A DNA stretch of 35,061 nt from Bacteroidia bacterium (GTDB lineage Bacteria > Bacteroidota > Bacteroidia > SpSt-205): contig JANWZJ010000003.1 of NCBI GenBank assembly GCA_025054525.1, forward strand, positions 1 to 35,061, given 5' to 3'. Below are positions 1-8,736 of the stretch, piece after piece. A model generated the notes under the pieces. That model had not been told where the DNA came from. It saw only the letters and a list, made by a program, of their open reading frames with translations, and did no database searches. How positions within the stretch are numbered: position 1 is the first letter of the stretch; the number at the start of each line of letters is the position of its first letter. Made by a program: the position numbers and the translations under genes.

Positions 1-2
1 CC

Positions 3-557
3 CCCCTCATCGTCTCTTTTGTTATCTTTTCTATGCTCCAGCCCTCAACCGCCCAGAATTACTCCCTCTATGAAGACAGCACTTATCATGCCGCACAGAA
101 ACTTTACTTCTTAGCCGTCCAATCTGAAAACTACCTTCTCCAAGCCGAACAATCAATCCAGAGCTTGCTACGAAAGTACGGTCCTCTTCCCTCCCTGCAG
201 ATGTATCTCTATGGTATCACTGCTCTCAAAGCTCGCTATACTCGGAACTTGTCTGAAAGGGTGGCGTATTTTCGGCAGGCGGTAGCAGGCATGGATGCGC
301 AAGTACAACGCACACCCTATGATGTAGAAGTGCGCTTCTTGCGCGGCTCTTTCTACTATTATCTCCCCAGCTTTCTGGGCAAAAAGCAGGAGGCACGAAA
401 AGACCTGCAGACCCTCATGAGACTTCTTACAGAGCAACCCGCACTTTACCGAAGCCGTTATCGTCCAGAAGTACTGAGGGCGATTCGCGGCTTCCTGGAA
501 CAAACCGAATGGTTCTCCCAAGAAGAATGCGCACTTCTACATACACTCTACCCTTGA
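3..557 (+). CDS. exported protein of unknown function, 5'-truncated by the window edge
   Basis: I do not recognise the family. The first ATG is at 33, giving 174 residues, but the frame stays open to base 3. The residues before and after that Met read as a hydrophobic stretch (LIVSFVIFSML) followed by QPSTAQ-NYSLYED, which looks like the end of a signal peptide with cleavage near Thr-Ala-Gln. Other exported proteins in this window also have signal peptides ending in AQ. So the true start probably lies upstream of the window and the mature protein begins near base 51. The rest is helical and rich in Tyr, Leu, Gln and Arg, with a spacing that suggests TPR-like helical pairs, but no clear repeat. 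It ends one base before the M20 dipeptidase, so the two are probably co-transcribed. A weak promoter-like TATCTTTT at 23-30 leaves a start at 33 possible. Confidence 0.6.
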   Translation, partial: PLIVSFVIFSMLQPSTAQNYSLYEDSTYHAAQKLYFLAVQSENYLLQAEQSIQSLLRKYGPLPSLQMYLYGITALKARYTRNLSERVAYFRQAVAGMDAQVQRTPYDVEVRFLRGSFYYYLPSFLGKKQEARKDLQTLMRLLTEQPALYRSRYRPEVLRAIRGFLEQTEWFSQEECALLHTLYP

Positions 558-558
558 T

Positions 559-1926
559 ATGAGCCCAGCCCAGTGGATACAGCAGCATCAAGTCGTCTTA
601 TTAGAAGAACTTAAGGCCTTTTTGCGGTTTCCCAGTATTAGTGCTCAGCCTGCTTACCGAGAAAGCCTCTACCAGACAGCACACTGGCTAACCTCCAAAC
701 TGCAAGAGTTAGGTTTCGCTGTGGAACTCTTAGGAGACCCGCCCGTAGTGCATGCATGGCAAGCAGGACCCGAGGGAGCGCCTACCTTGCTTTTTTATGG
801 ACATTACGATGTACAGCCCCCCGAACCTTTAGAACTTTGGCACAGTCACCCTTATGAACCTCGGATAGAAGCGGGGGCTATTTATGCCTCAGGTGCCAGC
901 GACGATAAAGGACAGGTTTTTGCTCATTTGGCTGCCTGGCGCTACTGGAAAGAGACTCAGGGCACCCTGCCCGTTTCCCTTCATGTGGTGATAGAGGGAC
1001 AAGAAGAAACGGGTAGCGAAACCCTCTACCAGGTCCTTTCTCGGGTAAATGGTATCTGGGAAAGCGATGCTATAGTTGTTTCCGATACAGCCTTTTTTTC
1101 CGCAGAAGTACCTACGCTCACAGTAGGTCTGCGCGGTTTGATTTACACAGAGATAGAGGTTACCGGACCTGTGCGTGATTTACACTCAGGTAGCTTCGGT
1201 GGCGTGGTGGAAAACCCCATCATGGCTCTCTGTCGTATTCTCACTACGCTCAAAGGACCAGATGGGCGTATTCACATACCTGGGTTTTATGAAGAGGTAC
1301 TTCCTCCTCGGCATCAAGAAAGGCTTTCATGGGCAAAGGTGGGGTCGTTAGAAGAGCATTATCAGCAGCTTACGGGGGCGCCTGCTTTATATGGGGAAGC
1401 GGGATTTACACCCTTGGAGCGGATAGGTGTCCGCCCCACCTTAGAAATAAATGGAATATGGGGCGGTTATACAGGGGTGGGTTCTAAGACAGTGCTGCCT
1501 TCTAAAGCATTTGCGAAGGTATCTATGCGGCTTGTGCCCCGTCAAGACCCCTATAAGATTTGGGCGAGCTTCCGAGATTACATTTATGAAATATGCCCTC
1601 CCCATGTAGAAGTAAAGGTACGGCTACTGCATGAGCCAGCGCCTGCCTTTGAGACACCGACGGAATCACCCTTTTATCAAGCAGCTGAACAAGCAATTGA
1701 AAGGGCTTTTGGCAAAGGGCCGCTTCCCTTACGAGAAGGGGGGTCTATCCCTGTGCTTTCCGCCCTACAGAAGGCCGCAGGCGGAGCTCCAGTAGTGCTT
1801 ATGGGCTTCGGACTACCTGATGATTGCGTACATAGTCCGAACGAACGCTTCCGATTAGAGCACCTGTGGAAGGGCATAGAGGCCGCCTCACTCTTTTATG
1901 AACTTGCAGCGCAAGTTTCCTCCTGA
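559..1926 (+). CDS. M20 family metallo-dipeptidase
   Basis: This 455-residue protein is a zinc-dependent M20 peptidase of the cytosolic nonspecific dipeptidase type, which hydrolyses dipeptides or small peptides. The expected metal ligands are all visible: His82 in GHYDVQP, bridging Asp115 in SGASDDKG, the catalytic base and ligand Glu149-Glu150 in GQEETGS, Asp176 in VVSDT and His425 in DDCVHSPNE. The dimerisation (lid) domain lies between about residues 190 and 330 and begins with the typical GLRGL and DLHSGSFGG segments. The length is normal for the family and there is no signal peptide, so it should act in the cytoplasm. It starts one base after the preceding exported protein and is followed by a 182-base gap containing a terminator. 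The exact substrate cannot be told from sequence. Confidence 0.93.
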   Translation: MSPAQWIQQHQVVLLEELKAFLRFPSISAQPAYRESLYQTAHWLTSKLQELGFAVELLGDPPVVHAWQAGPEGAPTLLFYGHYDVQPPEPLELWHSHPYEPRIEAGAIYASGASDDKGQVFAHLAAWRYWKETQGTLPVSLHVVIEGQEETGSETLYQVLSRVNGIWESDAIVVSDTAFFSAEVPTLTVGLRGLIYTEIEVTGPVRDLHSGSFGGVVENPIMALCRILTTLKGPDGRIHIPGFYEEVLPPRHQERLSWAKVGSLEEHYQQLTGAPALYGEAGFTPLERIGVRPTLEINGIWGGYTGVGSKTVLPSKAFAKVSMRLVPRQDPYKIWASFRDYIYEICPPHVEVKVRLLHEPAPAFETPTESPFYQAAEQAIERAFGKGPLPLREGGSIPVLSALQKAAGGAPVVLMGFGLPDDCVHSPNERFRLEHLWKGIEAASLFYELAAQVSS

Positions 1927-2040
1927 AGTAGTCTGAATGCAACTCAGCCTCCAATTCTTACCATTAGTACAGAGTTGCTTATATAAGAAAGGCGAAACCT
2001 CGCATCTTTATCATACCCAAGACGCCCACACGAGCAAGCC

Positions 2041-2091
2041 CAGGCGGTTGAGCTCCCCCAGAGGTTGAGCTCCCGCCTGTTTTGTTTTTTT
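2041..2091 (+). terminator. intrinsic terminator downstream of the dipeptidase gene
   Basis: A CAGGCGG arm at 2041-2047 pairs with CCGCCTG at 2073-2079. Inside it, GAGCTC at 2050-2055 can pair with GAGCTC at 2067-2072, with two bulged T bases. A T-rich tract follows at 2080-2091 (TTTTG then seven T). The structure sits between the dipeptidase stop and the FKBP gene, as expected for the end of a transcription unit. The internal part is built from a direct repeat of GGTTGAGCTCCC (2046-2057 and 2063-2074). The rest of the gap, 1927-2040, shows nothing I can name. Confidence 0.8.
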
Positions 2092-2093
2092 CG

Positions 2094-2101
2094 TACATTA
2101 G
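2094..2101 (+). promoter_or_regulatory. possible -7 box for the FKBP-ald-glycosyltransferase unit
   Basis: TACATTAG differs from the Bacteroidota TAnnTTTG box at one position and ends eight bases before the ATG at 2109, directly after the terminator. A new transcription unit must start here, which supports it, but no -33 box is visible at the usual spacing. Confidence 0.4.
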
Positions 2102-2108
2102 CTGAGAT

Positions 2109-2528
2109 ATGCGTGTTTTGCCAGGATGCCATGTACGGCTGCGTTACACCCTTACAGATGAGGAAGGCCAAGTACTTTATCAAAGCGACGACGAGGTGGA
2201 ATTTACAGTAGGGGAGGGCGAAGTACTACCTGCTTTTGAAGAAGCGATTATGGAAATGGAGGTGGGCGAACAGCGAGTTTTCACATTAGAACCCGAAGAG
2301 GCTTTTGGTACTTACCAGCCTGAGTGGGTGTTTCGGCTTAGCCGACAGCAAGTTGTAGGCCAAGCAGACATCGTCCCAGGCCAAATGCTCCATCTCTCCA
2401 CTCCAGAAGGGGAAACCCTCCCCGTGTATGTGATTTCCGCCGATGAAGAAACTATAGAAGTAGATGCTAATCATCCACTCGCGGGTAAGCGATTAACTTA
2501 CCACGTAGAGATTCTGAGGGTAGAATAG
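2109..2528 (+). CDS. FKBP-type peptidyl-prolyl isomerase, SlyD-like
   Basis: The 139-residue product matches the SlyD class of FKBP prolyl isomerases, which act as folding catalysts and chaperones in the cytoplasm. The N-terminal FKBP strand pattern (VRLRYTLTDEEGQVL), the GEGEVLPAFEEAIMEMEVGE segment and the C-terminal NHPLAGKRLTYHV motif are characteristic. The insert-in-flap domain occupies roughly residues 68-118. The metal-binding His-rich tail of E. coli SlyD is absent, which is common. It is the first gene after a terminator and is followed three bases later by alanine dehydrogenase. Confidence 0.9.
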   Translation: MRVLPGCHVRLRYTLTDEEGQVLYQSDDEVEFTVGEGEVLPAFEEAIMEMEVGEQRVFTLEPEEAFGTYQPEWVFRLSRQQVVGQADIVPGQMLHLSTPEGETLPVYVISADEETIEVDANHPLAGKRLTYHVEILRVE

Positions 2529-2531
2529 CGT

Positions 2532-3722
2532 ATGGCGAGAGGCTGGTCCAGTGCCTCTTTGCAGCCTCAGCCCCAAGCTGAACGCGTACTCACCACTAAA
2601 GAAACCCTCACCATAGGCATTCTCAAAGAACGACAGCTCCAAGAACGACGCATCCCCCTTACTCCCGCTGCCGTTAGTACCCTTACTGCTCGGGGCCATC
2701 AAGTCTTCGTAGAATATAAAGCCGGCGAATACGCTTCCTTCTCCGATAAGGAATATACGGAAGCAGGAGCAGTGATTGTATATAGTCCAGAAGAAGTTTT
2801 TCGTTCGGCGGATTATATCATCAAGATTACCCCGCTGACTGATAGAGAGATTCAATTTGTACGGGCGAAGCAAGTACTTTTCTCCGCGGTACATATGGGT
2901 TCTCTGCGCCAAGAATATCTCCAAACGCTCATGGAGAAAAATATTGTAGCGATTGGGTATGAGTTCCTACAGGCAAAAGATGGAAGCCTACCTATCATAC
3001 GAATCATGAGTGAGATTGCGGGGTACGCAGCGATACAAATCGCCTCTGAACTGCTATCCCAACAGGGACGTGGTATGCTTTTGGGGGGTATCACGGGAGT
3101 ACCTCCTGCTCGTGTGCTTATCTTAGGCGCAGGCACTGTCGCCCTCAATGCAGCCCGAGCCGCTATTGGCTTTGGCTGCTCCGTAACGGTGCTGGACGAA
3201 GAAGTTTATCGGCTACAACGACTGCGCACTGCTTTAGGACATCCTATTGCCACAGGACTCATCCAACCCGACCTCTTGCAGCAGCTTTTACCCCAAACTG
3301 ATGTGCTCATCGGCGCCCTTTATCGCAAATCCGCCACCAGTCAGCTCGTCGTAACCGCCGATATGATACCCCTCATGCCCGAAGGCAGCATCATTATAGA
3401 TGTTGCCATAGACCAAGGAGGGAACGTAGAAACAAGCGTCCAAACTACGCATGAACTCCCTACTTTCACTAAGTATGGTATCGTGCATTATTGCGTGCCG
3501 AATATACCGTCCCGAGTGCCGCGCACTGCGTCCATCGCCTTTAGTAATGTGCTTCTGCCCATGCTCCTGAAGCTAAGCGACTTCGGTGGGCTTAGGGCAC
3601 TATTGGCTGCAGGGCACATGCTCAAAAGCGGCATCTACATTTACAATCGCCACCTCACCAATCACACTCTCGCTCGTTTATTCCAGATGGATTCGCTGGA
3701 TGTAGAACTTTTAGTGATATAG
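2532..3722 (+). CDS. ald: alanine dehydrogenase
   Basis: This 396-residue enzyme belongs to the alanine dehydrogenase / pyridine nucleotide transhydrogenase family and should interconvert L-alanine with pyruvate and ammonia using NAD. The pyruvate-binding residues are present as Arg40 (in QERRIPLTP), Lys98 (YIIKIT) and the catalytic His121 (SAVHMGS). The Rossmann motif GAGTVA lies at 199-204, and the conserved IDVAIDQGG loop with the catalytic Asp is present. The protein has about 24 extra residues at the N-terminus compared with classic 370-residue enzymes, rich in Ser and Gln; an internal start cannot be excluded, but the extension is common in Bacteroidota homologues. It lies three bases after the FKBP gene and four bases before the glycosyltransferase. 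Confidence 0.9.
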   Translation: MARGWSSASLQPQPQAERVLTTKETLTIGILKERQLQERRIPLTPAAVSTLTARGHQVFVEYKAGEYASFSDKEYTEAGAVIVYSPEEVFRSADYIIKITPLTDREIQFVRAKQVLFSAVHMGSLRQEYLQTLMEKNIVAIGYEFLQAKDGSLPIIRIMSEIAGYAAIQIASELLSQQGRGMLLGGITGVPPARVLILGAGTVALNAARAAIGFGCSVTVLDEEVYRLQRLRTALGHPIATGLIQPDLLQQLLPQTDVLIGALYRKSATSQLVVTADMIPLMPEGSIIIDVAIDQGGNVETSVQTTHELPTFTKYGIVHYCVPNIPSRVPRTASIAFSNVLLPMLLKLSDFGGLRALLAAGHMLKSGIYIYNRHLTNHTLARLFQMDSLDVELLVI

Positions 3723-3726
3723 CCCG

Positions 3727-4827
3727 TTGGTAAAAGCATTTGCTATCCTACTGTTCCTACTCCTGTGGGGTAGCTATATCTACCTAATGTGGCGATGGAG
3801 AAAGTACAAATCTCCGCAAACTCTCCCTGGCCCCCTTCCCCCAGCAACACTCCTCATACCTGTAAGAAATGAAGCCCTACACCTTGCCCGATGTTTAGAC
3901 TCTCTCGTGGCTCAGGCACACCTCCCTGAAAAAATTCTCATCTTAGATGATGGAAGCGAAGATAAGACTCCTTTCATAGCCCAGTATTATGCGCAGAGAT
4001 ACCCTTTCATAGTCTATCAGCGTCTGCCAGCCCCTATTAGCGGCAAAAAGGCTGCCCTACAAATGGGGCTTCAAGTCGTAAACTCTCCTATAGTTATCAC
4101 TACGGACGGCGATACGGTACATGAGCAAGATACGATAAGGAAACTTCTTCTTCCTTTCTGTGATGAGCAAGTACAAGCAGTAGGGGGCTGGGTCAAGCTA
4201 CGAGCCGAACCTACCCTGCTAAATGCGCTCCAACGCATAGAAATGGCGGGTATTCTTCGGCTTACTGCGGGCAGTTGGAGCAGAGACTTTCCCCTCACGG
4301 CGAATGGAGCGATTTTAGCCTATCGGCGTGCTGCCTTTGAGGCAGTAGGCGGGTGGGGCGCAGCCCAAATCCACCCCAGCGGCGATGACGATATACTCGT
4401 GCAGCGAATTTATGCTCGCTTCGGGGCGAAGGCTATCAGCTTCAGTGAAGCAGTAGTGGAAACAGAGCCTGCTCCCTCTTGGCGCGCGCTTATTCACCAG
4501 CGCCTGCGCTGGCTCTCTAAGAGAAGTGCGTATCCTCTGCCTTTCACGCCTTGGCTGCTGCGAGGGATAGCCCTGACACAAATGAGCTTGATTATTGCTC
4601 TAATGCTTATGCCTCTCTTGGGCGCCACTGCATGGATAGTCCTGGGAGTAATCCAAGCGCGCTTCGCCTATAAAGCTATACGCTGGATGCGTTCTCCTTC
4701 TCCTCCACTCTGGCAGTGGATAGTAGTTATTCTGATTTACCCCTTCTACCTCACTCTGATAGGCTTATGGGCAATCCTCCATCCCTCTTTTGAGTGGAAA
4801 GGCCGCACCTATTCTACTCTCTCCTAA
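3727..4827 (+). CDS. family 2 glycosyltransferase, membrane-bound
   Basis: The 366-residue product is a GT2-family glycosyltransferase. It has an N-terminal membrane helix (about residues 4-22), a cytosolic GT-A domain with DDGS (74-77), DGD (127-129), a GDDDI catalytic-base segment (219-223) and QRLRW (258-262), then two or three C-terminal membrane helices from about residue 275. The layout is that of processive or polyprenyl-sugar GT2 enzymes that make envelope polysaccharide or glycolipid. A TTG start at 3727 is chosen because it places a complete membrane helix at the N-terminus; no ATG lies near. It ends 13 bases before the true lepA start. Acceptor and sugar donor cannot be inferred. 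Confidence 0.87.
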   Translation: MVKAFAILLFLLLWGSYIYLMWRWRKYKSPQTLPGPLPPATLLIPVRNEALHLARCLDSLVAQAHLPEKILILDDGSEDKTPFIAQYYAQRYPFIVYQRLPAPISGKKAALQMGLQVVNSPIVITTDGDTVHEQDTIRKLLLPFCDEQVQAVGGWVKLRAEPTLLNALQRIEMAGILRLTAGSWSRDFPLTANGAILAYRRAAFEAVGGWGAAQIHPSGDDDILVQRIYARFGAKAISFSEAVVETEPAPSWRALIHQRLRWLSKRSAYPLPFTPWLLRGIALTQMSLIIALMLMPLLGATAWIVLGVIQARFAYKAIRWMRSPSPPLWQWIVVILIYPFYLTLIGLWAILHPSFEWKGRTYSTLS

Positions 4828-4832
4828 TTTTG
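4825..4832 (+). promoter_or_regulatory. TAnnTTTG box upstream of lepA
   Basis: TAATTTTG matches the Bacteroidota -7 consensus exactly, overlaps the TAA stop of the glycosyltransferase and ends nine bases before the lepA ATG at 4841. It may give lepA its own transcript with a leader of only a few bases. No TTTG -33 box is seen at the expected spacing. Confidence 0.5.
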
Positions 4833-4840
4833 CTCTATCC

Positions 4841-6622
4841 ATGCCAACAACCCATCTGCGAAACTTCTGCATTATCGCCCACATAGACCATGGCAAAAGC
4901 ACCCTGGCAGATCGCCTTTTAGAGATTACAGGTACCCTTTCCCAACGAGAAATGATGGACCAAGTGCTGGACAGCATGGACTTAGAGCGAGAGAAGGGTA
5001 TTACCATCAAAAGCCACCCGGTTCAAATGCATTATCAGGGCTACACGCTCAACCTTATAGACACGCCAGGACATGTAGATTTTTCTTATGAGGTTTCCCG
5101 GGCGATTGCTGCATGCGAAGGCGCCCTTCTCGTCGTAGATGCTTCCCAAGGCATTCAAGCCCAAACGCTAGCTAACTTGTACTTAGCCTTAGAGCAAGAC
5201 TTAGAGATTATTCCCGTGCTCAATAAAATAGATTTACCTGCTGCTCGTCCTGACGAGATAAGAGACCAAATCGTAGAACTGCTGGGCTGCAAACCCGAAG
5301 AAGTGATTTATGCCAGCGCCAAGGAGGGAATAGGCATAGAGGACATTTTACAGGCCATCCAAGGGCGTATCCCTCCGCCGACAGATAATAGTAACGCCCC
5401 CTTGCGAGCCCTGATTTTTGACTCGCAGTTTGATTCTTATCGGGGGGCGATAGCGTATGTACGAGTGAAAGAAGGTAGTTTGCGTCCGGGGATGCGGATT
5501 CGGCTCATGGCTACTGGTGCGGAATATACCATAGAAGAAGTGGGGGTTTTCCGTCCGCACCGCCAGCCCCAAGAGGAAATCCCCTGCGGCTCGGTCGGAT
5601 ACGTCGTAGCAGGTATCAAAAACATCCAAGAAATCAAGGTAGGCGACACAATAACCGAGGCTCTGCGTCCTGCTGCAGAACCCCTCAAGGGCTTCCGAGA
5701 AATGAAACCGATGGTCTATGCAGGCTTCTATCCTAACGACTCCAGCCAGTTTGAGGACCTGCGCGACTCTCTGGAGAAACTGCGCCTCAATGATGCCGCT
5801 ATTCAGTTTGAGCCAGAGACTTCGGCGGCGTTGGGGTTTGGGTTTCGGGTGGGATTCTTGGGCATGCTGCATATGGAGATAGTGCAAGAGCGGCTCTCCC
5901 GCGAGTTCGGCATGGAAGTAATCGCCACCGTACCAAATGTTCCTTATCATGCTTATCTCCGGACAGGTGAGATGGTGGTGGTAACTAATCCCGCCCAAAT
6001 GCCTGACCCTACCAAGTTGGATCATTTAGAGGAGCCTTTCGTGCGCGTGCAGATTATCACAGAAGCAGCGTATATCGGACCGCTTATGGAACTATGCATT
6101 AGCCGAAGAGGCACCTTCAAGAGTCAGACCTATCTCTCGCCCACTCGTGTAGAACTGGTATTTGAGATGCCGTTAGCGGAAGTCATCTTTGACTTCTATG
6201 ACAGGCTCAAGTCGCTCTCGCGCGGCTATGCGTCGCTGGACTACGAACTGATTGGCTATCGGGAGAGTGACCTTGTCCGCATGGATATTCTGCTGAATGG
6301 GGACAAAGTAGATGCGCTGAGCTGCATTATTCATAGAGATAAAGCCTATGACTGGGGACGACGCCTGTGTCAGAAGCTCAAAGAACTCATCCCTCGCCAG
6401 CAGTTTGAAGTAGCTATTCAAGCGGCGATTCACGGCAGGGTCATCGCCCGAGAAACCCTCAAAGCCCTCCGCAAAGACGTAACCGCCAAGTGCTATGGAG
6501 GGGACATTACCCGAAAGCGAAAACTTCTGGAGCGGCAAAAGGAAGGCAAAAAACGCATGCGCCAACTTGGCTCTGTAGAAGTACCCCAAGAAGCCTTCAT
6601 GGCTGTGCTCAAGCTGGACTAA
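4841..6622 (+). CDS. lepA: translation elongation factor 4 (LepA GTPase)
   Basis: The product is the LepA/EF4 translational GTPase, which acts on the ribosome and affects back-translocation or initiation under stress. The GTPase motifs are clear: AHIDHGKST near residue 13, the switch region [21 protein letters not shown], and NKIDLP. The LepA-specific C-terminal domain follows, with [19 protein letters not shown] close to the end. The frame is open from 4790 (610 residues), but that start lies inside the glycosyltransferase gene; the ATG at 4841 gives [18 protein letters not shown] and 593 residues, matching the family length of about 600. The stop is followed one base later by the next gene. 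Confidence 0.96.
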   Translation: MPTTHLRNFCIIAHIDHGKSTLADRLLEITGTLSQREMMDQVLDSMDLEREKGITIKSHPVQMHYQGYTLNLIDTPGHVDFSYEVSRAIAACEGALLVVDASQGIQAQTLANLYLALEQDLEIIPVLNKIDLPAARPDEIRDQIVELLGCKPEEVIYASAKEGIGIEDILQAIQGRIPPPTDNSNAPLRALIFDSQFDSYRGAIAYVRVKEGSLRPGMRIRLMATGAEYTIEEVGVFRPHRQPQEEIPCGSVGYVVAGIKNIQEIKVGDTITEALRPAAEPLKGFREMKPMVYAGFYPNDSSQFEDLRDSLEKLRLNDAAIQFEPETSAALGFGFRVGFLGMLHMEIVQERLSREFGMEVIATVPNVPYHAYLRTGEMVVVTNPAQMPDPTKLDHLEEPFVRVQIITEAAYIGPLMELCISRRGTFKSQTYLSPTRVELVFEMPLAEVIFDFYDRLKSLSRGYASLDYELIGYRESDLVRMDILLNGDKVDALSCIIHRDKAYDWGRRLCQKLKELIPRQQFEVAIQAAIHGRVIARETLKALRKDVTAKCYGGDITRKRKLLERQKEGKKRMRQLGSVEVPQEAFMAVLKLD

Positions 6623-6623
6623 C

Positions 6624-7178
6624 ATGAATTACACCGAGTTTAGCGAGAAACTCTGGCTGGAGTACAAGGTTCAGCGGCATACTATCACAGAAAAACCGGC
6701 TTTTGAGATTCTGCTGAGGGCATTTCCTGCTTTGCTCGTGGCTCAGGCAGATGGCTTTGCCGATGCCTCCGAGTTACAAAGAGTAGATGAGATAATAAAT
6801 TTTCTTTGTAGAAAGGAAAATATACCGACTAACTCGGCTGATTGGCGGTCGGAAGTTAGATATTTAGTGATAGATTCGGCATACTGGCGGCAGAGCTTCT
6901 TAGAGGCGCTGCACCTTATGCTCAAAGAGCGGCCCGAGCTTTATTTTGAGCAAGCAGAGTTTATGTATGCGGTGGCAGCCGCCAGCACAGGTGATGTCGT
7001 CTCCAATATCCTGCTCAAAATGAAACGAGCCCCTCTCAAAGAAAGCAGCGAGCTTCCCGCTCTTATTTCTGACAAAGAACGACAAGAAATAGACCGAATC
7101 ATCCAAGAGTTGGGTTTCGGCGAGGCACCCGATGCTCTTGCCTATCTTCACCATCTACTTGACCAATCCCATGGTTGA
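6624..7178 (+). CDS. conserved hypothetical protein, possibly TerB-like fold
   Basis: I do not recognise this 184-residue cytosolic protein with certainty. It is mostly helical. The segment LLVAQADGFADASELQRVDEI (about residues 37-57) resembles the helix-Asp-Gly-x-x-Asp-helix pattern of the TerB / tellurite-resistance-like helical family, and a second DKERQEIDRIIQEL helix is near the C-terminus. That resemblance is a weak inference. The gene begins one base after lepA and overlaps the start of the Ppx/GppA gene by eight bases (ATGGTTGA), so it is translated from the same messenger. Position between a translational GTPase and a (p)ppGpp/polyphosphate phosphatase could hint at stress physiology, but nothing in the sequence proves a role. 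Confidence 0.7.
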   Translation: MNYTEFSEKLWLEYKVQRHTITEKPAFEILLRAFPALLVAQADGFADASELQRVDEIINFLCRKENIPTNSADWRSEVRYLVIDSAYWRQSFLEALHLMLKERPELYFEQAEFMYAVAAASTGDVVSNILLKMKRAPLKESSELPALISDKERQEIDRIIQELGFGEAPDALAYLHHLLDQSHG

Positions 7179-8736
7179 AAGGATAGCGGCATTAGACCTC
7201 GGAACGAATTCATTTCACCTACTTATCGCTCGGATTCATCCGCAGAATGCGATGGTCATCTTAGAGAAGCGCCGGCGAGAGTTTGTGTTCTTAGGTAGAG
7301 AGCTGGAAGGAGACCCCCCTGTCTTTTCTCAAAGGGGCATTCAGAAAGCCCTAAATGTACTCCAGGAGTTCATAGCAGAAGGGGAGAAACAGGGAGTGAG
7401 TCAGTGGATAGCCTGCGGCACAGAAGCCTTTCGCAAAGCCGCTAATGCAGAAGTTCTTCTAAGTAAGCTCCGTAAATCACTGGGATTAGAGATACGCATT
7501 CTCACCGGGGAAGAGGAAGCCCGATTGATTTACGAGGGGGTTCGGCATGGGCTACCCCTACCCGAAGAGCCTTTTCTCATTATGGATATAGGGGGAGGGT
7601 CGGTGGAGTTTATTTGGGGCGAAGGAGAAACAATTCATCATCTCTTTAGCGTGCCGTTAGGGGTTACCGCTTTACAGCGGCTTTTTGCTGGTACGGACCC
7701 CTTGTCTCCCTCCGAAATAGAAGCGATTCGCCGCCATATAAAGCAAACGCTCACCCCACATTGGCGCACCCTACCTCAGGATAAAATCACCCACTTGATT
7801 GGCACTTCTGGCACTTTCAAAACGCTCGGCAGGCTCGTGGCCTATCATGCAGGAGATGGCACAGCCAGCCAAACAATCCACGGTTTCCGCTTCGGACCCA
7901 TGTTATTTTATCCTGTACTACAGAAGCTGCTCACACTTCCCTTGTCCGAACGGCTCGCCCTCAAAGGCATGCAAGCCGAACGCGCACCCCTCATTCCCTA
8001 TGGAGCCATCCTAGTAGATGAAATACTGCACTATTTGCCTATCCAGGTCATCACAATCAGCGATTATGCCCTGAGAGAAGGGCTGATATATGATTATGTA
8101 CGCCAGCACTTTGAAGTACCCTCTCTCCAACAAGCTGCCCTACGAGAGCAGACCGTGAGAACCTTAGCCGAGAAATACCAACTCCCCTCGCAACATGCAG
8201 AATATAGCCGATTGTGGGCGGAGCGACTGTTTGACGAGCTCAAACCTCTTCATGGGCTGGGCAGTCAAGAAAGAGAGTGGTTAGGCTTCTCCGCTTACCT
8301 CCATGATATTGGGCACTTCATCAATCCCAGCGGGCATCACAAACACGGTCTGTATATTCTACTCAATAGCCCTATGCCTGGCTTCACTTCCGAAGAGCTT
8401 CTCCTTATGGCGAACCTGACTCGCTATCATCGCAAAGGCCTACCTTCTTCTGAGCATTTCCATTACAGTGCGCTGCCTCGCGCCCAAAAGAAAACTATCG
8501 GACTATTAGCCCCCTTACTACGACTGGCAGACTTACTCGCCAAATACCTTCATCATCCTCCCCAAGGCCTGGAGATTCGCTGGAATAATCACCAAGTAGA
8601 AATACAAATCACCACCTCCGAGTCTAATCCGCAGAGGTATCTTCCTTCTATAGAAGCAACGACTCAGGAGTTCTTTGAACGAAGCTATAATCGCCATCTT
8701 GTTGTTTCATTTACATGCCAGCCTTCGCTGGATTAG
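7171..8736 (+). CDS. exopolyphosphatase / pppGpp phosphohydrolase with C-terminal HD domain
   Basis: This 521-residue protein is of the Ppx/GppA family, which removes terminal phosphate from polyphosphate and/or converts pppGpp to ppGpp. The ASKHA nucleotide-binding fold is shown by LDLGTNSFHLLIA (9-20), the TGEEEARLIYEG segment with the catalytic Glu (112-123), DIGGGSVEF (139-147) and GTSGTFKTL (211-219). An HD-type domain follows, with LHDIGHF (Asp-379 in the His-Asp pair 378-379) and further His residues at 389-392. The frame runs back to 7132, but MVERIAALDLGTNSF at 7171 is the normal N-terminus and gives the usual length. Which of the two substrates it prefers cannot be read from sequence. 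It overlaps the following exported protein by 22 bases. Confidence 0.9.
   Translation: MVERIAALDLGTNSFHLLIARIHPQNAMVILEKRRREFVFLGRELEGDPPVFSQRGIQKALNVLQEFIAEGEKQGVSQWIACGTEAFRKAANAEVLLSKLRKSLGLEIRILTGEEEARLIYEGVRHGLPLPEEPFLIMDIGGGSVEFIWGEGETIHHLFSVPLGVTALQRLFAGTDPLSPSEIEAIRRHIKQTLTPHWRTLPQDKITHLIGTSGTFKTLGRLVAYHAGDGTASQTIHGFRFGPMLFYPVLQKLLTLPLSERLALKGMQAERAPLIPYGAILVDEILHYLPIQVITISDYALREGLIYDYVRQHFEVPSLQQAALREQTVRTLAEKYQLPSQHAEYSRLWAERLFDELKPLHGLGSQEREWLGFSAYLHDIGHFINPSGHHKHGLYILLNSPMPGFTSEELLLMANLTRYHRKGLPSSEHFHYSALPRAQKKTIGLLAPLLRLADLLAKYLHHPPQGLEIRWNNHQVEIQITTSESNPQRYLPSIEATTQEFFERSYNRHLVVSFTCQPSLD

Noticed and set aside
23-30. TATCTTTT as a leaderless promoter for a start at 33
   Set aside because: It has one mismatch, sits closer to the start than the other boxes, and the open upstream frame reads as a signal peptide. 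Kept only as an alternative.
4790-4840. Upstream ATG of lepA at 4790
   Set aside because: It lies inside the glycosyltransferase gene, and the family N-terminus begins at the ATG at 4841.
5348-6025. 225-codon open frame on the minus strand
   Set aside because: It lies wholly inside lepA, which is beyond doubt, and its translation resembles no family.
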